Positions 7,945 to 16,798 are shown, counted from the stretch's first letter. The stretch: 64,000 nucleotides of DNA from UBA4636 sp963650915 (GCA_963650915.1 CAVJMJ010000001.1:62001-126000); one strand, 5' to 3'. A program made the numbers and translations. The notes: generated by a model from the letters alone, not told the origin.

Positions 7945-9459
7945 TTACAGTATATCGAGATTCTTTTTGAAAATTCTTCTGAAATCTTGAGATGCGGTCA
8001 TAGCCTCTTTGATTTCCAAAGACGCATCCCCTTTAAGCTCGGTCTTCATGATAACGGAGTCTCCCAAGATATCGCAAGATAACCCGATTACCGAACCCGC
8101 CATGCTTCTGTCAAGTGCTTCGGCTATTCTTAAAATGATGGCAAGTTTACGTATTACCTCGACGTCCTCTTCCGAAATGAACTCTTTATATTTTACGAGT
8201 TCACTCATTGAAAAGTCGTCGTTTTTGTAAATCGAAGTGACTAACGCCGCCATAACTATTTCACGCTGAGAAATGCCGTATAGCGAAGTGTTTAAAATAA
8301 TGTACGCCGAGTGTTTTTGGTAGTCGTAATACTTGATGCTTGTCCCGGAGTCGTGAAGCATTGCGGCGACTTTTAAAATTCTCATATACTGGCGCGGGAA
8401 TTTATGAAGAACCCTTAACTGCTTGAAAAGTTGTATGCAGAGGTTCAAAACCTGATCGACGTGGTTTTCGTTGCAGTGATAATATTTGTCCAAAGTCTTT
8501 AAACTGTACGTCAAAACGTCGGAAATCGGCTTTTCGAAAGTGGACGGCATTGCGTAGTTAAACATAATACCTTCCCTTAAACCGCTACCCGAAATCACCA
8601 TTTCGGTAAATCCGCATCTACTAAAGAATGGTCTTACCGCGGCGAGTGCGGAGGGCAAAATGTCCGCCCTTGCCGAAGAAACGCCTTTTATACGTTTCTT
8701 TTTATCGAGTTCCATTCCGCACAATTTTTTATAAATGGTATCGAATTCTTCCGTCGAAACGCGATAGTTGTGAATTATCGAGTAAGGGCTTTTGTGCATC
8801 ATCTTACTGATTCTGCCGAGGCTCCTAAACGAACCGCCGACCAAAATGAGTTGGGTTTCGGGGTCGATATCTTTAAGCCAGTCGATACTTTGAAGTTGTT
8901 GATCGAAAAACTTTTCTATCTTTTCGGCTTGTTCCTCGCCGGTAAGTCCGTCGCCCGCAAAAAGTTCGGTCAAAGTTATCGCGCCGAAAGGAAGGGTTGC
9001 AAAGTTTAAAAGATTACGTCTGTTGTAATAAATTATCTTCGTTCCTCCGCCCGACACCTCGACGATAAGCCCCTTAGGCACGTCCATAGTGTTAATTATA
9101 CCGCGATAAACGTACATTGCCTCTTCTTCGGCAGATAAAACTTTAAGTTTGATACCGCAGTTATTGGCGACTTCGTCCAAGAAACTGCATTGGTTTTTTG
9201 CACGACGCACGGCAGCCGTCGCAACGGCAATGATACGCTCAATTCCGTAAGCGTCGCAAAGTTTTCTGAACATTTTTAAAGTTTTCATCGTTTCGGCAAT
9301 GCGTTGAGGTTTTAAAAAACCGTCGCGTTCCATGTCCTGACCGAGTCTTACGCTCTCCTTAATTTGATCGATAACCATGAAATGTCCGTCGCCGAGCATT
9401 TCGACGATGACGAGTCTGGCTGAATTCGAACCAAGATCGATAATACCAATTTTTTCCAT
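7945..9459 (-). CDS. ppx: Exopolyphosphatase / guanosine pentaphosphatase (Ppx/GppA family) with HD domain
   Basis: This 504-residue protein is full length for the Ppx/GppA family, which removes terminal phosphate from polyphosphate or pppGpp. The N-terminal ASKHA ATPase-like halves show GIIDLGSNSARLVIVE at residues 4-19, AVATAAVRRAKN near 80 and GLIVEVSGGGTKI at about 140. The C-terminal part (about 330-500) is an HD-type helical domain with MLHDSGTSIKYYDYQKHS. The start has AAAGGA upstream. The gene stands alone; no polyphosphate kinase is in the window. Which of the two substrates it uses cannot be read from sequence. Confidence 0.9.
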   Translation of the reverse strand: MEKIGIIDLGSNSARLVIVEMLGDGHFMVIDQIKESVRLGQDMERDGFLKPQRIAETMKTLKMFRKLCDAYGIERIIAVATAAVRRAKNQCSFLDEVANNCGIKLKVLSAEEEAMYVYRGIINTMDVPKGLIVEVSGGGTKIIYYNRRNLLNFATLPFGAITLTELFAGDGLTGEEQAEKIEKFFDQQLQSIDWLKDIDPETQLILVGGSFRSLGRISKMMHKSPYSIIHNYRVSTEEFDTIYKKLCGMELDKKKRIKGVSSARADILPSALAAVRPFFSRCGFTEMVISGSGLREGIMFNYAMPSTFEKPISDVLTYSLKTLDKYYHCNENHVDQVLNLCIQLFKQLRVLHKFPRQYMRILKVAAMLHDSGTSIKYYDYQKHSAYIILNTSLYGISQREIVMAALVTSIYKNDDFSMSELVKYKEFISEEDVEVIRKLAIILRIAEALDRSMAGSVIGLSCDILGDSVIMKTELKGDASLEIKEAMTASQDFRRIFKKNLDIL

Positions 9460-9775
9460 ACCTATTGTCCTTTGTACCCGATACCGATTTCGTTCGGGAA
9501 TTACCCAAAAATTTATTAACGGCTAAATTATAACATCTTCTAAAGGAAATTTCCACTATTATTGCAATATTTGTGCAATTTTTTAAAAAAATAAATTTAT
9601 AGGCAACTATACAAAGATTTATCTGTAAATAAATTTGTTAATAATAAATATTTTTTACTTTTATATTCATTTTTAAAAATTATATTCTTTACTATGTTTG
9701 TGCAAAATGCACAAACATAACGATAAAAACGGCAAAACGACGAGGAAAAACGAAAATTAATTTTCATGTTTAGGG
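9460..9775. other. 316-bp AT-rich spacer upstream of ppx
   Basis: It holds the ppx leader and the tail region of the TauE-like gene. Open frames here read as shadows. No consensus promoter stands out, although several TATAAT-like strings occur in the AT-rich stretch. Confidence 0.5.
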
Positions 9776-10141
9776 TTACCCGACTTTTTTTATGAAAAAA
9801 GCAAACAACGAAGTCAGTATCAAAAAACCGCCGAACACCCTTTTTAATATATCGGAACGAACGTTTTTTACGAAGATTCCGAGAAGCCCCGCAAAGATTA
9901 CGGCAGGCACAACGATAAACAAAAGCCCTTGTTTTTTTACGTAACCGTTTTTTGCGTGGATAATTACGGCAATTATTGCCATCGGTATAAAACTTATAAG
10001 GTTTGCGCATTGAGCGACGTGTTGATTAACGTTTAAAAAAATAGTGAGTGCGGGTATAAGAAGGGTGCCCCCGCCCATTCCCATTCCGCCGGGGACGCCG
10101 GACGCAAAACCGCATAAAAGGAAAAGCAAAAAATCTTTCAT
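9776..10141 (-). CDS. Half-length TauE/SafE family membrane protein
   Basis: This 121-residue protein corresponds to one half of a TauE/SafE (DUF81) permease, a family normally about 250 residues long with an internal duplication and proposed to export sulfite or organosulfonates. It has the half-repeat signature GFASGVPGGMGMGGGTLLIPAL followed by three more hydrophobic segments. The ATG at 10141 gives the natural N-terminus MKDFLLFLLCG; the frame continues upstream through unlikely sequence and no good ribosome site is seen, so the start is uncertain. A second half-length copy lies upstream at 10490-10867; the two may pair to form one permease. Confidence 0.75.
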   Translation of the reverse strand: MKDFLLFLLCGFASGVPGGMGMGGGTLLIPALTIFLNVNQHVAQCANLISFIPMAIIAVIIHAKNGYVKKQGLLFIVVPAVIFAGLLGIFVKNVRSDILKRVFGGFLILTSLFAFFIKKVG

Positions 10142-10489
10142 ATGTACATATGTGCGAGCAAACGATAAAAACTCATTACATATGGGCGAACAATAAAAAA
10201 CTCGGCACATATCGTTTGAAGAACAAAAAAATTAAAAGCATATCGGAAGAATAAAAGATTAGTGTATCGTGCAAACGGCAAAAACAATAGAACATGCCGT
10301 GCGAAAGAAAAAACTTCTCGGAACGTAGTAAAGGAAAAAACACAGAACATACCAAATGGCAATAATATTTTTTATATATGTTAAGGCAAAAAACTTCTTC
10401 TCATATACATTATCAAAGGGAATTATCTTCTCTTCGCATATATTACCAAAGGGCAAAAAGCCTCGATAACGGGCATATAGGCGGGTTTA
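10142..10489. repeat. Spacer of degenerate 25-35 bp repeats between the two TauE-like genes
   Basis: The 348-bp gap carries repeated variants of CATAT(G/C)G-x-GAA-x-AA-x-AAAAA, e.g. around 10141-10260 and 10370-10460. Three open minus-strand frames here appear to be by-products of the repeat. A dispersed-element copy ends the block at 10463-10488. Confidence 0.5.
10463..10488 (+). repeat. Dispersed element, copy 4
   Basis: TCGATAACGGGCATATAGGC followed by GGGTTT. It ends 2 bp beyond the stop of the upstream TauE-like gene, in the opposite orientation to that gene. Confidence 0.75.
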
Positions 10490-10867
10490 TCAAAAAAATG
10501 CAAGTTTCACCCCCGCAACGAAAATAAGTGCGCTGAAAATATATTTAAGCCATTTGTCGTCCAACATATTGAGCAAAAAGGCACCGAGAACTCCGCCTGC
10601 GGTAAAACCTATCGTCACGGGAAGAACGACTTTAAAATCAAAACTTCCGCCTGCGATATAGGCAAGGGCGGATATTACGCAAACGGGCAACATTACGCAT
10701 ATTGCTGTGGCGTGGGCGTTCTTGCGGAAAAAGTGACAACAACACACCAAAAGAGGCACTACGACCATTCCGCCGCCTCCCCCGAAGAAACCGTTTACCG
10801 CACCCGACACGGCACCCGAAAGAATTAAGAAGACAATTTGCTTTTTATCGAGTTTTTTATTCTTCAT
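10490..10867 (-). CDS. Half-length TauE/SafE family membrane protein, second copy
   Basis: This is a 125-residue membrane protein with the TauE/SafE half-repeat motif GAVSGAVNGFFGGGGGMVVVPLL and three further hydrophobic segments. ATG at 10867 starts MKNKKLDKKQ; an upstream TTG would add 13 residues. Neither has a clear ribosome site. It is not identical to the copy at 9776-10141; each keeps its own glycine-rich loop, as expected for the two halves of one split transporter. Transport role is inferred from the family only. Confidence 0.75.
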   Translation of the reverse strand: MKNKKLDKKQIVFLILSGAVSGAVNGFFGGGGGMVVVPLLVCCCHFFRKNAHATAICVMLPVCVISALAYIAGGSFDFKVVLPVTIGFTAGGVLGAFLLNMLDDKWLKYIFSALIFVAGVKLAFF

Positions 10868-10929
10868 AAAGTTATGTTGCGGAATTTTAAAGTAATTATC
10901 GGTCAAACGGCTTTTTTATCGGCAAAACT

Positions 10930-11066
10930 CTCTTTTTTGATTTACCGGGGCTTTTTTCGATTTGCCAAATACTTTTTTAATTTGCAAATAACTTTTTTGA
11001 TTTACAAATAACTTTTTTAATTTGCAAAGAACTTTTTTTAATTTGCCAAGAACTCTTTTTGCTTGG
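10930..11066. repeat. Tandem repeat, about 20 bp unit
   Basis: Six to seven degenerate copies of ACTTTTTTGATTTACAAATA. Unit boundaries drift and the last copies degrade into GCTTGGCAAAA. Confidence 0.75.
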
Positions 11067-11430
11067 CAAAATTTTTTTTGCGTTTACAAAACCGTTTTTT
11101 TAATGTTTTTTAAAAAACAAAACCGCTAAAACATCAACCGCTAAAAATACTTGTTTCGTGATTTTTACGGCATTTGTGCCTAAAGTAGCACTTGAATTAT
11201 CCCGTTTGCGCCTAAAAATCGGCGATAAACTTAAATTAAAAAATTTTAAACGACAAAAACTACCTTACCAACGATTTTTATCGCTCTCACGCCCGAGAAT
11301 AAACAATAGATTATTCCCCTTACACTTAAAATCAGCCCTTGAATATTCCCGTTGCACCTAAAATAGTCCGCAAACTTTTAGAAATCATATTCCGAAAACT
11401 TTCGGAAAACATATAAAATCGCGTTTGCAG

Positions 11431-11453
11431 GCGTGCGTATCGCGTACGCACGC
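11431..11453. repeat. GC-rich inverted repeat
   Basis: GCGTGCGTA-TCGCG-TACGCACGC, a 9-bp-arm palindrome in an otherwise very AT-rich spacer. It shares the TACGCACGC text with the palindrome at 18950-18971. Confidence 0.7.
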
Positions 11454-11516
11454 GGTAATTTTATTATATTTTTCTATTTAATTTGTTTTATTTTCTTGTT
11501 TGAGTGCTTTAAAAGA

Positions 11517-11545
11517 TTGATTTTTGCTTGCAAGTATTGTATAAT
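11517..11545 (+). promoter_or_regulatory. Promoter of the surface-protein gene
   Basis: TTGATT (11517-11522), a 17-nt spacer and TATAAT (11540-11545), 75 bp upstream of the ATG. Confidence 0.75.
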
Positions 11546-11555
11546 TCTAAATGTT

Positions 11556-11585
11556 AGTCAATTGTTCGATCAATTGTTAATTGAT
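11556..11585 (+). promoter_or_regulatory. Possible operator in the surface-protein leader
   Basis: GTCAATTGTTCGATCAATTG then TTAATTGA: three CAATTG/TTAATTG units within 30 bp directly downstream of the -10 box. A repressor site is plausible but unproven. Confidence 0.35.
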
Positions 11586-11619
11586 AGTAAAAAATTTAAT
11601 TGACATATAAAGGTGAGAT

Positions 11620-14600
11620 ATGAAAGAAATCAAACACTTTAACTTGAAGAAATTTTTCTCGCTTTTCGCATGCCTTTGCTTGGCTTTCTGCCTTGCTTTC
11701 ACCGTAGCGTGCGACGGCGGAAACAATTCAAGCAGCAGCTCCTCTTCTTCATCGGATGACGATTCTACAGTCAGCGTTACCGATTATCAATCCGTTAAAA
11801 ACGGTGACTTTGAATTCGGAACCTCCTCAAAAAGCGTCACTTATCCCGTTTATACCGGTATCAACTGGACGAAGTATCGTGACAACTCTTACTCGACGTC
11901 GGCACAATCTTCCACCAAAAACTCGGGTATAATCGATACCGAAGCCGATGCGTACGCTAAAATTGCGGAAACCAACAATTTCCCCAAGAACGACGACGAC
12001 ACATACTTCAATCCCAAGACTCCCGAGTCTTACGGGCTTATCGACGAAAATACCTTATATAAGTACGACGAAGAAACTTACGAAGACAACCCCAACGAGG
12101 ACAAACTCTGCACGAGCGGAACGAAAATTTTAATGATCCACAACGTGACGAGCACCGCGGGCAGAGGTACCGCTCAAAAGTTCGTTTCTTCATCTTCGCT
12201 TACGACGACAACGGGTTACGGTAAAATTTCCGTATGGGTTTTAACCAAAGACTTAACGAGTCTTCAACAGGGACAACCTTACGGCGCATACATTTCCGTC
12301 AACAACACCCTTTCTTCTACGAGAAGCCCCTTCGTCGTTAAAAACATCGACACAAAGGGCGTTTGGGCTAATTACGTTATCTACCTCGAAACGAGCGACT
12401 ACGCTAAATCGAGTTACACCTTAACGGTCGGTTTGGGCTTCGGTTCTGATAGCTATAAAGCCGAATACGTTGAAGGTTTTGCTTACTTCGACAATATTCA
12501 TTACGAAGAAATCGACGAAGAAACCTTTAAAACCGAAACGGCAACCAACGACGGCGAATATTCTCTCTTTACCGACGACGGTACCGAAGTAGATAAAGAC
12601 AAATTAAAGACTGACGAAAGCGAAAAAACTTACCTTTCTAACGAAAACAAAAGCGCTACTACCGTTAAGTACCTTTATTCGCACCTTATGAAGTCGAAAG
12701 AATTATCGTTAACCTACACGGGCGAATATAACAAGGTTTATAAACACAACCCCGATGCTTATGCGGAAGGCGCAACCTTCGGCATTACAGCCTTTAACGA
12801 AATCGGCATCGACGGCGTAACCAATCCTTACGGCGAAACGGCAAAAACCGCCTACATCAACCTTAGCAAGGTTTCGAGTTATACTCTTACTTCGAGCGTT
12901 ATAGAAGTTAACGCAAACACGAGAATGCAGTTTAACTTCTTAACCAACGTTCACGTTGAACTTCAAAATCAACCGGGTGCCAAAATCGACGTCGAAGAAG
13001 TAAAAAACCTCGATGCGTCCGAAGTTTTAGGCACGGCGTCCGTTGCTTCCAACTACAACACCTATTCTACGACCGATCATGCAAACGTTTGGAAGAAGGT
13101 TAGCGTATTTGTCGAAAACGACCAAGGTGCTACGAGATATATCCGTTTGAAGTTCACCCTCGGTACGACAGACAACGTATTCGACGCTGCCGATTACAAC
13201 CTTACCAAAGGTTATGCACTTTTCACGGGCTTTAACTGTAGAGAACTTCCCGAATCGGAATACGACATCGTTTCTTCCGAAGCGGATTATAAATCGACCA
13301 TAACTTTGGGTTACGAATATCCTAACGGTCCCGAAGAAGACGAAGACGAAACCGATAACTTCGCTTTCACCGCAACGACTTCCACTAAGACCGACTTGAC
13401 CTATAAACCCGCAACGGGCGTACAAGGTTACACCGGCGTCGTCGGCAACCACACCATGGTAGGCGGAGATAAAACTGCTTATTCCGACGCAAACGTAATT
13501 TCAGGTATAGTTTCGAGTAAATACGTTGATAAATATTCTTTAAGCGAAGAAATCAAATCTTCGGTAAGCGCACTCAAGGGCGACGAAAATATTCAACCTA
13601 TTTTAATCAACAACGTTACTTCTTATTGCTACGGATATCTCGGCAGTCAACTTACAATGTCCAAGAACACGACGACACTCGTTTCCGTTCAAGTCAAAGT
13701 TTTGGGCGACGCTACCGCTTACGTATATCTTGCAAACGCAGATCCCCTTTCCTACTTCGGCGTTTTGGAAGTTGCAAGTAAACCCATGGTAGTAAAAGTA
13801 ACCAAGGATAACGCACCTTCGGGCGAAGATAAATGGGTTACCGTTAACTTCGTAATAACCACCGGCGATCAAGACCTTTCTTACAGAGTCGAACTCTGGA
13901 ACGGTTCGAGAGACGGCGAAGTTCAAAGCCAAGGCACAGTACTTTATAACACCGTATCAACCTCTACTTCCGCTAACGTAACCAATTTGAAGGCAAAAAT
14001 GCAGGCAGAATTCGTTACGAACGATAGCGACGTAGTCGAAACCAAGTACACGAGAAAACCCGCAACCGTAACTTACACCGATGCCGACGGCAACGACGCA
14101 ACTTACGAACGCACCTACACCGAAACGGTTGTTTGCACCGAATACAAAAAAGGCGCAACGATAATCGCTTCTTTGGAAACCATCGACGCTCCTACGGAAA
14201 TCGACGAAACCACTTCTACGGACGATAGCGACGACGACAGCAGTTCTTCTTCCACCGACGACACTACGGACGACACCGCAAAGGCTAACTGGGCACTTCA
14301 ATTGACTTCTATAATCATTGCAGCCGTCTTGGTAGTAGTTTTGGCAGTCGTTATCATCAGACTTATCGTCAAGAAGAATAAGAAAGCAGAAATCGCAACA
14401 GGAAACTTCTACAACCGCAACAGCCGTGAACAGGCACAAGCGCAAATCAACGCCAACAAAGCAAGACGCGCTAAAGAAGCGGCAGAAGCAAAAGTTCAGG
14501 AAAAATCGGATACCGCAGATAATAAGTCCGACGGCGACCAAACTACGGAAAACGAAACCGAAGCCGATAACACCGAGGAAACCGCCGAGGAACAATCGGA

Positions 14601-14646
14601 TGAAGAAAAGCCGTACGATTACGATAACCCTGAAAACAACTTATAA
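11620..14646 (+). CDS. Large surface lipoprotein with C-terminal membrane anchor and acidic cytoplasmic tail
   Basis: The product has 1008 residues and is not recognised as a named family. A lipoprotein-type signal peptide ends at the lipobox VAC with C31, followed by a serine/aspartate-rich linker (about 35-50). Residues about 52-870 are predicted all-beta, with a NGDFEFG opening like that of carbohydrate-binding jelly-roll modules and at least two further beta-rich blocks (about 390-560 and 600-800). A hydrophobic helix at about 890-917 is followed by KKNKK, a basic alanine-rich stretch and an acidic tail ending DNPENNL. The N-terminus is lipid-anchored outside and the tail would be inside, so the protein may be held at both ends. 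A strong promoter, an AAGGTGAG site and its own terminators make it a single-gene unit. A glycan-binding or envelope-spanning role is inference. Confidence 0.8.
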   Translation: MKEIKHFNLKKFFSLFACLCLAFCLAFTVACDGGNNSSSSSSSSSDDDSTVSVTDYQSVKNGDFEFGTSSKSVTYPVYTGINWTKYRDNSYSTSAQSSTKNSGIIDTEADAYAKIAETNNFPKNDDDTYFNPKTPESYGLIDENTLYKYDEETYEDNPNEDKLCTSGTKILMIHNVTSTAGRGTAQKFVSSSSLTTTTGYGKISVWVLTKDLTSLQQGQPYGAYISVNNTLSSTRSPFVVKNIDTKGVWANYVIYLETSDYAKSSYTLTVGLGFGSDSYKAEYVEGFAYFDNIHYEEIDEETFKTETATNDGEYSLFTDDGTEVDKDKLKTDESEKTYLSNENKSATTVKYLYSHLMKSKELSLTYTGEYNKVYKHNPDAYAEGATFGITAFNEIGIDGVTNPYGETAKTAYINLSKVSSYTLTSSVIEVNANTRMQFNFLTNVHVELQNQPGAKIDVEEVKNLDASEVLGTASVASNYNTYSTTDHANVWKKVSVFVENDQGATRYIRLKFTLGTTDNVFDAADYNLTKGYALFTGFNCRELPESEYDIVSSEADYKSTITLGYEYPNGPEEDEDETDNFAFTATTSTKTDLTYKPATGVQGYTGVVGNHTMVGGDKTAYSDANVISGIVSSKYVDKYSLSEEIKSSVSALKGDENIQPILINNVTSYCYGYLGSQLTMSKNTTTLVSVQVKVLGDATAYVYLANADPLSYFGVLEVASKPMVVKVTKDNAPSGEDKWVTVNFVITTGDQDLSYRVELWNGSRDGEVQSQGTVLYNTVSTSTSANVTNLKAKMQAEFVTNDSDVVETKYTRKPATVTYTDADGNDATYERTYTETVVCTEYKKGATIIASLETIDAPTEIDETTSTDDSDDDSSSSSTDDTTDDTAKANWALQLTSIIIAAVLVVVLAVVIIRLIVKKNKKAEIATGNFYNRNSREQAQAQINANKARRAKEAAEAKVQEKSDTADNKSDGDQTTENETEADNTEETAEEQSDEEKPYDYDNPENNL

Positions 14647-14708
14647 TCGACGATACATTCATCGTTAACATTTAAGAACGTTTGAACCGCAATTTTAGGC
14701 GTTCGGAA

Positions 14709-14741
14709 ACGGAGAGCGTTAAATTTGCTCTCCGTTTTTTT
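14709..14741 (+). terminator. Intrinsic terminator of the surface-protein gene
   Basis: ACGGAGAGC-GTTAAATTT-GCTCTCCGT followed by TTTTTT. Confidence 0.9.
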
Positions 14742-14873
14742 ATATCAGGGTTTAGCGGCTCTTACATACAAAATCGGGCTGATCAAAAACCAACCTACGG
14801 TCAATCATAAGTTCCGAACGCTTATGCAAAAGTATGAAAATTTAATTTAACTAAAATAACTTACAAACTTTTC

Positions 14874-14902
14874 TTGACATTCCCGACATTCCCATATAAA
14901 GA
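14874..14902 (+). promoter_or_regulatory. Promoter-like site immediately before a terminator
   Basis: TTGACA (14874-14879) with TAAAGA at 17 nt, or TATAAA at 15 nt. Initiation would be near 14908, exactly at the base of the next hairpin. It may be fortuitous. Confidence 0.3.
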
Positions 14903-14907
14903 TAAAA

Positions 14908-14938
14908 ACGGAGAGCGTTAATTTGCTCTCCGTTTTTT
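14908..14938 (+). terminator. Second copy of the ACGGAGAGC terminator
   Basis: ACGGAGAGC-GTTAATTT-GCTCTCCGT then TTTTTT. It is the same as the hairpin at 14709 apart from one base missing in the loop, and lies about 200 bp downstream. Confidence 0.85.
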
Positions 14939-15193
14939 ATATTCTTGAATATACGGCGTCTAAACCGACTATCCCCTTTTTTATAGTCGGTTATCGTCTT
15001 GTTGTTTAATATTGATTTCGTTATTTTGTTTTTTTGTTATTTTGTTTTTTTGCTTTTTCTTTTTTACCTTTATTGCTTTGTGGCTTCTCTCTTTTTGTAT
15101 CGGTTATTTTTTATTGTTTTTTTTGCTTGCTTTCAGTCCCTTCTTATCAGGTGTTTTTCAATATTTTTTTCTGCGTAAAAAACGAGCATTTTG

Positions 15194-15236
15194 CGCACGA
15201 AAAAAGGCAACGAAGTTAAATATCGTTGCCTTTTTT
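15194..15236. repeat. 43-bp direct repeat, left copy (terminator)
   Basis: CGCACG then AAAAAAGGCAACGA-AGTTAAATA-TCGTTGCCTTTTTT. It is identical over 43 bp to 17015-17057. Each copy is a self-contained hairpin terminator with A- and T-tracts on both sides. This copy ends the two-gene cassette transcribed leftward. Confidence 0.9.
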
Positions 15237-15298
15237 TCGATTTATCGTCATAACCGAGGCTTTACATGTAATTCGCTATATATAATTAACTTTAAAAG

Positions 15299-15844
15299 TC
15301 ACAACGGATAAACCTTACTTATTCTTTTATACTTCCTCGTCAATGAATTTTCGACTATTTTGTACACTCCTAAAAACTCATATCCGGCATTTGTTTTTAC
15401 AAAAGTTATTCTATTTGCGTTATTAGACTTTCCCTCTTTTTGATCAACTACCTCAACGATATCTTCACCGTCATTTAAAATAAAATTAACTGCGTGAAAA
15501 TCATCAACGACTGAGTATAATTTATCCTTATCGTAATTCGGATAATATATGAACCACACATCGTTTTCTCTATTCGTATCACAATTTTTAGCATAAAGGG
15601 GAGTTTGAAAACCAAAACATTTAGTTTTTGTCTTATCCCAATCAAGTGATTCGCAGAATTTTTCATAAATAGTTCTTGAGTTTGTTCCGTAAACACGACC
15701 GCAAACTATTGTCGAATAATCATTAGTTATCGACTTTTTATTAAATTGGTGTATCTCTACATCTGCACATGCACATACCGAACAAACTTCTTCCGTTTCC
15801 GAGATGAAGTTTATTTCGCATTTAGGACATTTTTTATATTTCAT
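15299..15844 (-). CDS. Zinc-ribbon protein of unknown function (cassette gene 2)
   Basis: This 181-residue protein is not assigned to a family. It opens with a CPKC...CSVC four-cysteine zinc ribbon (residues 7-24), followed by a globular part with aromatic motifs (DVWFIYYPNYDKD) and a C-terminal block YEFLGVYKI...TRKYKRISKVYPL. That last block resembles the end of PUA/SRA-like modules in some restriction-associated proteins, but this is a weak resemblance. The ribosome site AAGGAGG is excellent. The gene begins 26 bp after the stop of the membrane-protein gene, so the two form an operon. Codon use is clearly more AT-rich than in the neighbours (many AAA, ATA, AAT), which suggests horizontal origin. 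A role in defence or stress is only a guess from the context. Confidence 0.7.
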   Translation of the reverse strand: MKYKKCPKCEINFISETEEVCSVCACADVEIHQFNKKSITNDYSTIVCGRVYGTNSRTIYEKFCESLDWDKTKTKCFGFQTPLYAKNCDTNRENDVWFIYYPNYDKDKLYSVVDDFHAVNFILNDGEDIVEVVDQKEGKSNNANRITFVKTNAGYEFLGVYKIVENSLTRKYKRISKVYPL

Positions 15845-15870
15845 ATACTCTCCTCCTTGTTTTGTTTTAT

Positions 15871-16746
15871 TTATCTCGTAGCCATTATTTTGTTTAACTC
15901 GACCTTATCGTCTTCGGTCAAAAACTCGTTATAATTTTTTAATATTTCGTTTACGACTACTGCAGTTAAATTTGAGTCAATAATAGTCTTTACAGAAGAT
16001 AGTCTTTCTAATTTTTCTTTATTTTCATAAGATTCAACGACTTCCACATCACGCATAGGTAATAGTTTTATTTGATTATAGTATTTGATAAAAAACTTAA
16101 AACCGCATCGTGAAAGTAACTGTTTAGCTAAATTCAAAGTCTTTTCTTGTTTTACTTGCTCGCGGTCTTCTTTTTCAAGCTTAATAAATTCAGGGGGATT
16201 TAATTTCCACTCTCGCTTAATTAATACACAGTTATATATCAAAAATATATCTGCAATATAAATAAAAATATGAGATATTAATGTTCTTCCACAAACAAAA
16301 GCTATTCCTTCTGTTATTGATAAAAGTAAATCACTGTCAAACAAGGTGCCAAGTAATTCAAAAATTATTATACAACAATAAGGAGAAATAGTTAGTATAA
16401 TTTTCATCAAAGTAATAAAATAATCGTTATTAAACCGTGTCTCGCCTAAATACACATTATTTAAAACTTGTTTATTCTCCTCCCTAAATTCTGCAATTTT
16501 TGCTTTTTTGATATCTTCAGGGCCTAAAATAGGTCTTATACTGAGTGGCAGTAAAAATAACCATTCGTAAGATATCATTAGCGTAATGTTAAAATACTTC
16601 CAAATTTCAATATTTTTTTTAATGATAATAAATTGTAGCACACCCATAAGAGCTAATGCAACGCCTAAAATTAAAGCAATATTTGACAATTTCTTTACTA
16701 TCACCAAGTTCTTATATATCCTAAGTTTTGAATATTTTCTCAACAT
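15871..16746 (-). CDS. Multi-pass membrane protein of unknown function (cassette gene 1)
   Basis: The product has 291 residues and was not recognised. Four or five hydrophobic segments occupy about residues 20-45, 52-72, 110-135, 145-160 and 165-185. A charged, probably cytoplasmic, C-terminal part of about 105 residues follows, rich in lysine and glutamate (EFIKLEKEDREQVKQEK, then NEFLTEDDKVELNKIM). The arrangement of an N-terminal membrane domain plus a C-terminal soluble domain is common in sensor or effector proteins, but no catalytic motif is visible. ATG at 16746 has AGGGGG upstream. The gene is very AT-rich, shares a promoter (16976-17004) with the zinc-ribbon gene, and both lie between identical 43-bp repeats. 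Confidence 0.7.
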   Translation of the reverse strand: MLRKYSKLRIYKNLVIVKKLSNIALILGVALALMGVLQFIIIKKNIEIWKYFNITLMISYEWLFLLPLSIRPILGPEDIKKAKIAEFREENKQVLNNVYLGETRFNNDYFITLMKIILTISPYCCIIIFELLGTLFDSDLLLSITEGIAFVCGRTLISHIFIYIADIFLIYNCVLIKREWKLNPPEFIKLEKEDREQVKQEKTLNLAKQLLSRCGFKFFIKYYNQIKLLPMRDVEVVESYENKEKLERLSSVKTIIDSNLTAVVVNEILKNYNEFLTEDDKVELNKIMATR

Positions 16747-16765
16747 TATTTTTTACCCCCTATAT

Positions 16766-16795
16766 AAAAAAGTGCGCCTACCGAAGTAAACGCAC
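16766..16795 (-). terminator. Attenuator-like hairpin in the cassette leader
   Basis: On the minus strand GTGCGTTTAC-TTCG-GTAGGCGCAC, with all ten pairs formed if two G-T wobbles are allowed, is followed by TTTTTT. It lies between the promoter and cassette gene 1, about 20 nt before the start codon. Confidence 0.7.
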
Positions 16796-16798
16796 AAA

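Larger units (their letters stand above)
10868..11619. other. 752-bp spacer with repeats, palindrome and promoter of the surface-protein gene
   Basis: A 67-codon plus-strand frame at 11158-11361 has no ribosome site and reads through repeated text, so it is not called. Two related blocks resembling CTTGAATTATCCCGTTTGCG then CCTAAAA occur near 11190-11215 and 11338-11365. The region also holds tandem repeats, a 9-bp-arm palindrome and a strong promoter, listed separately. Confidence 0.6.
14742..15193. other. Spacer with a second near-identical terminator and a T-rich tract
   Basis: No gene is seen. Two overlapping plus-strand frames at 15012-15311 are only the translation of a poly-T-rich stretch (15005-15180) and have no ribosome site. 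Confidence 0.6.

Noticed and set aside
11158..11361. Plus-strand 67-codon frame before the surface-protein gene
   Set aside because: No ribosome site, repeated text inside, composition of the spacer.
14874..14938. A separate short RNA gene from promoter-like TTGACA to the second terminator
   Set aside because: The -10 box is poor and the predicted start coincides with the hairpin base; listed only as a weak promoter-like site.
15012..15311. Hydrophobic plus-strand frames downstream of the surface-protein terminators
   Set aside because: They are translations of a poly-T tract (F, L, C runs) and run through a terminator; no ribosome site.
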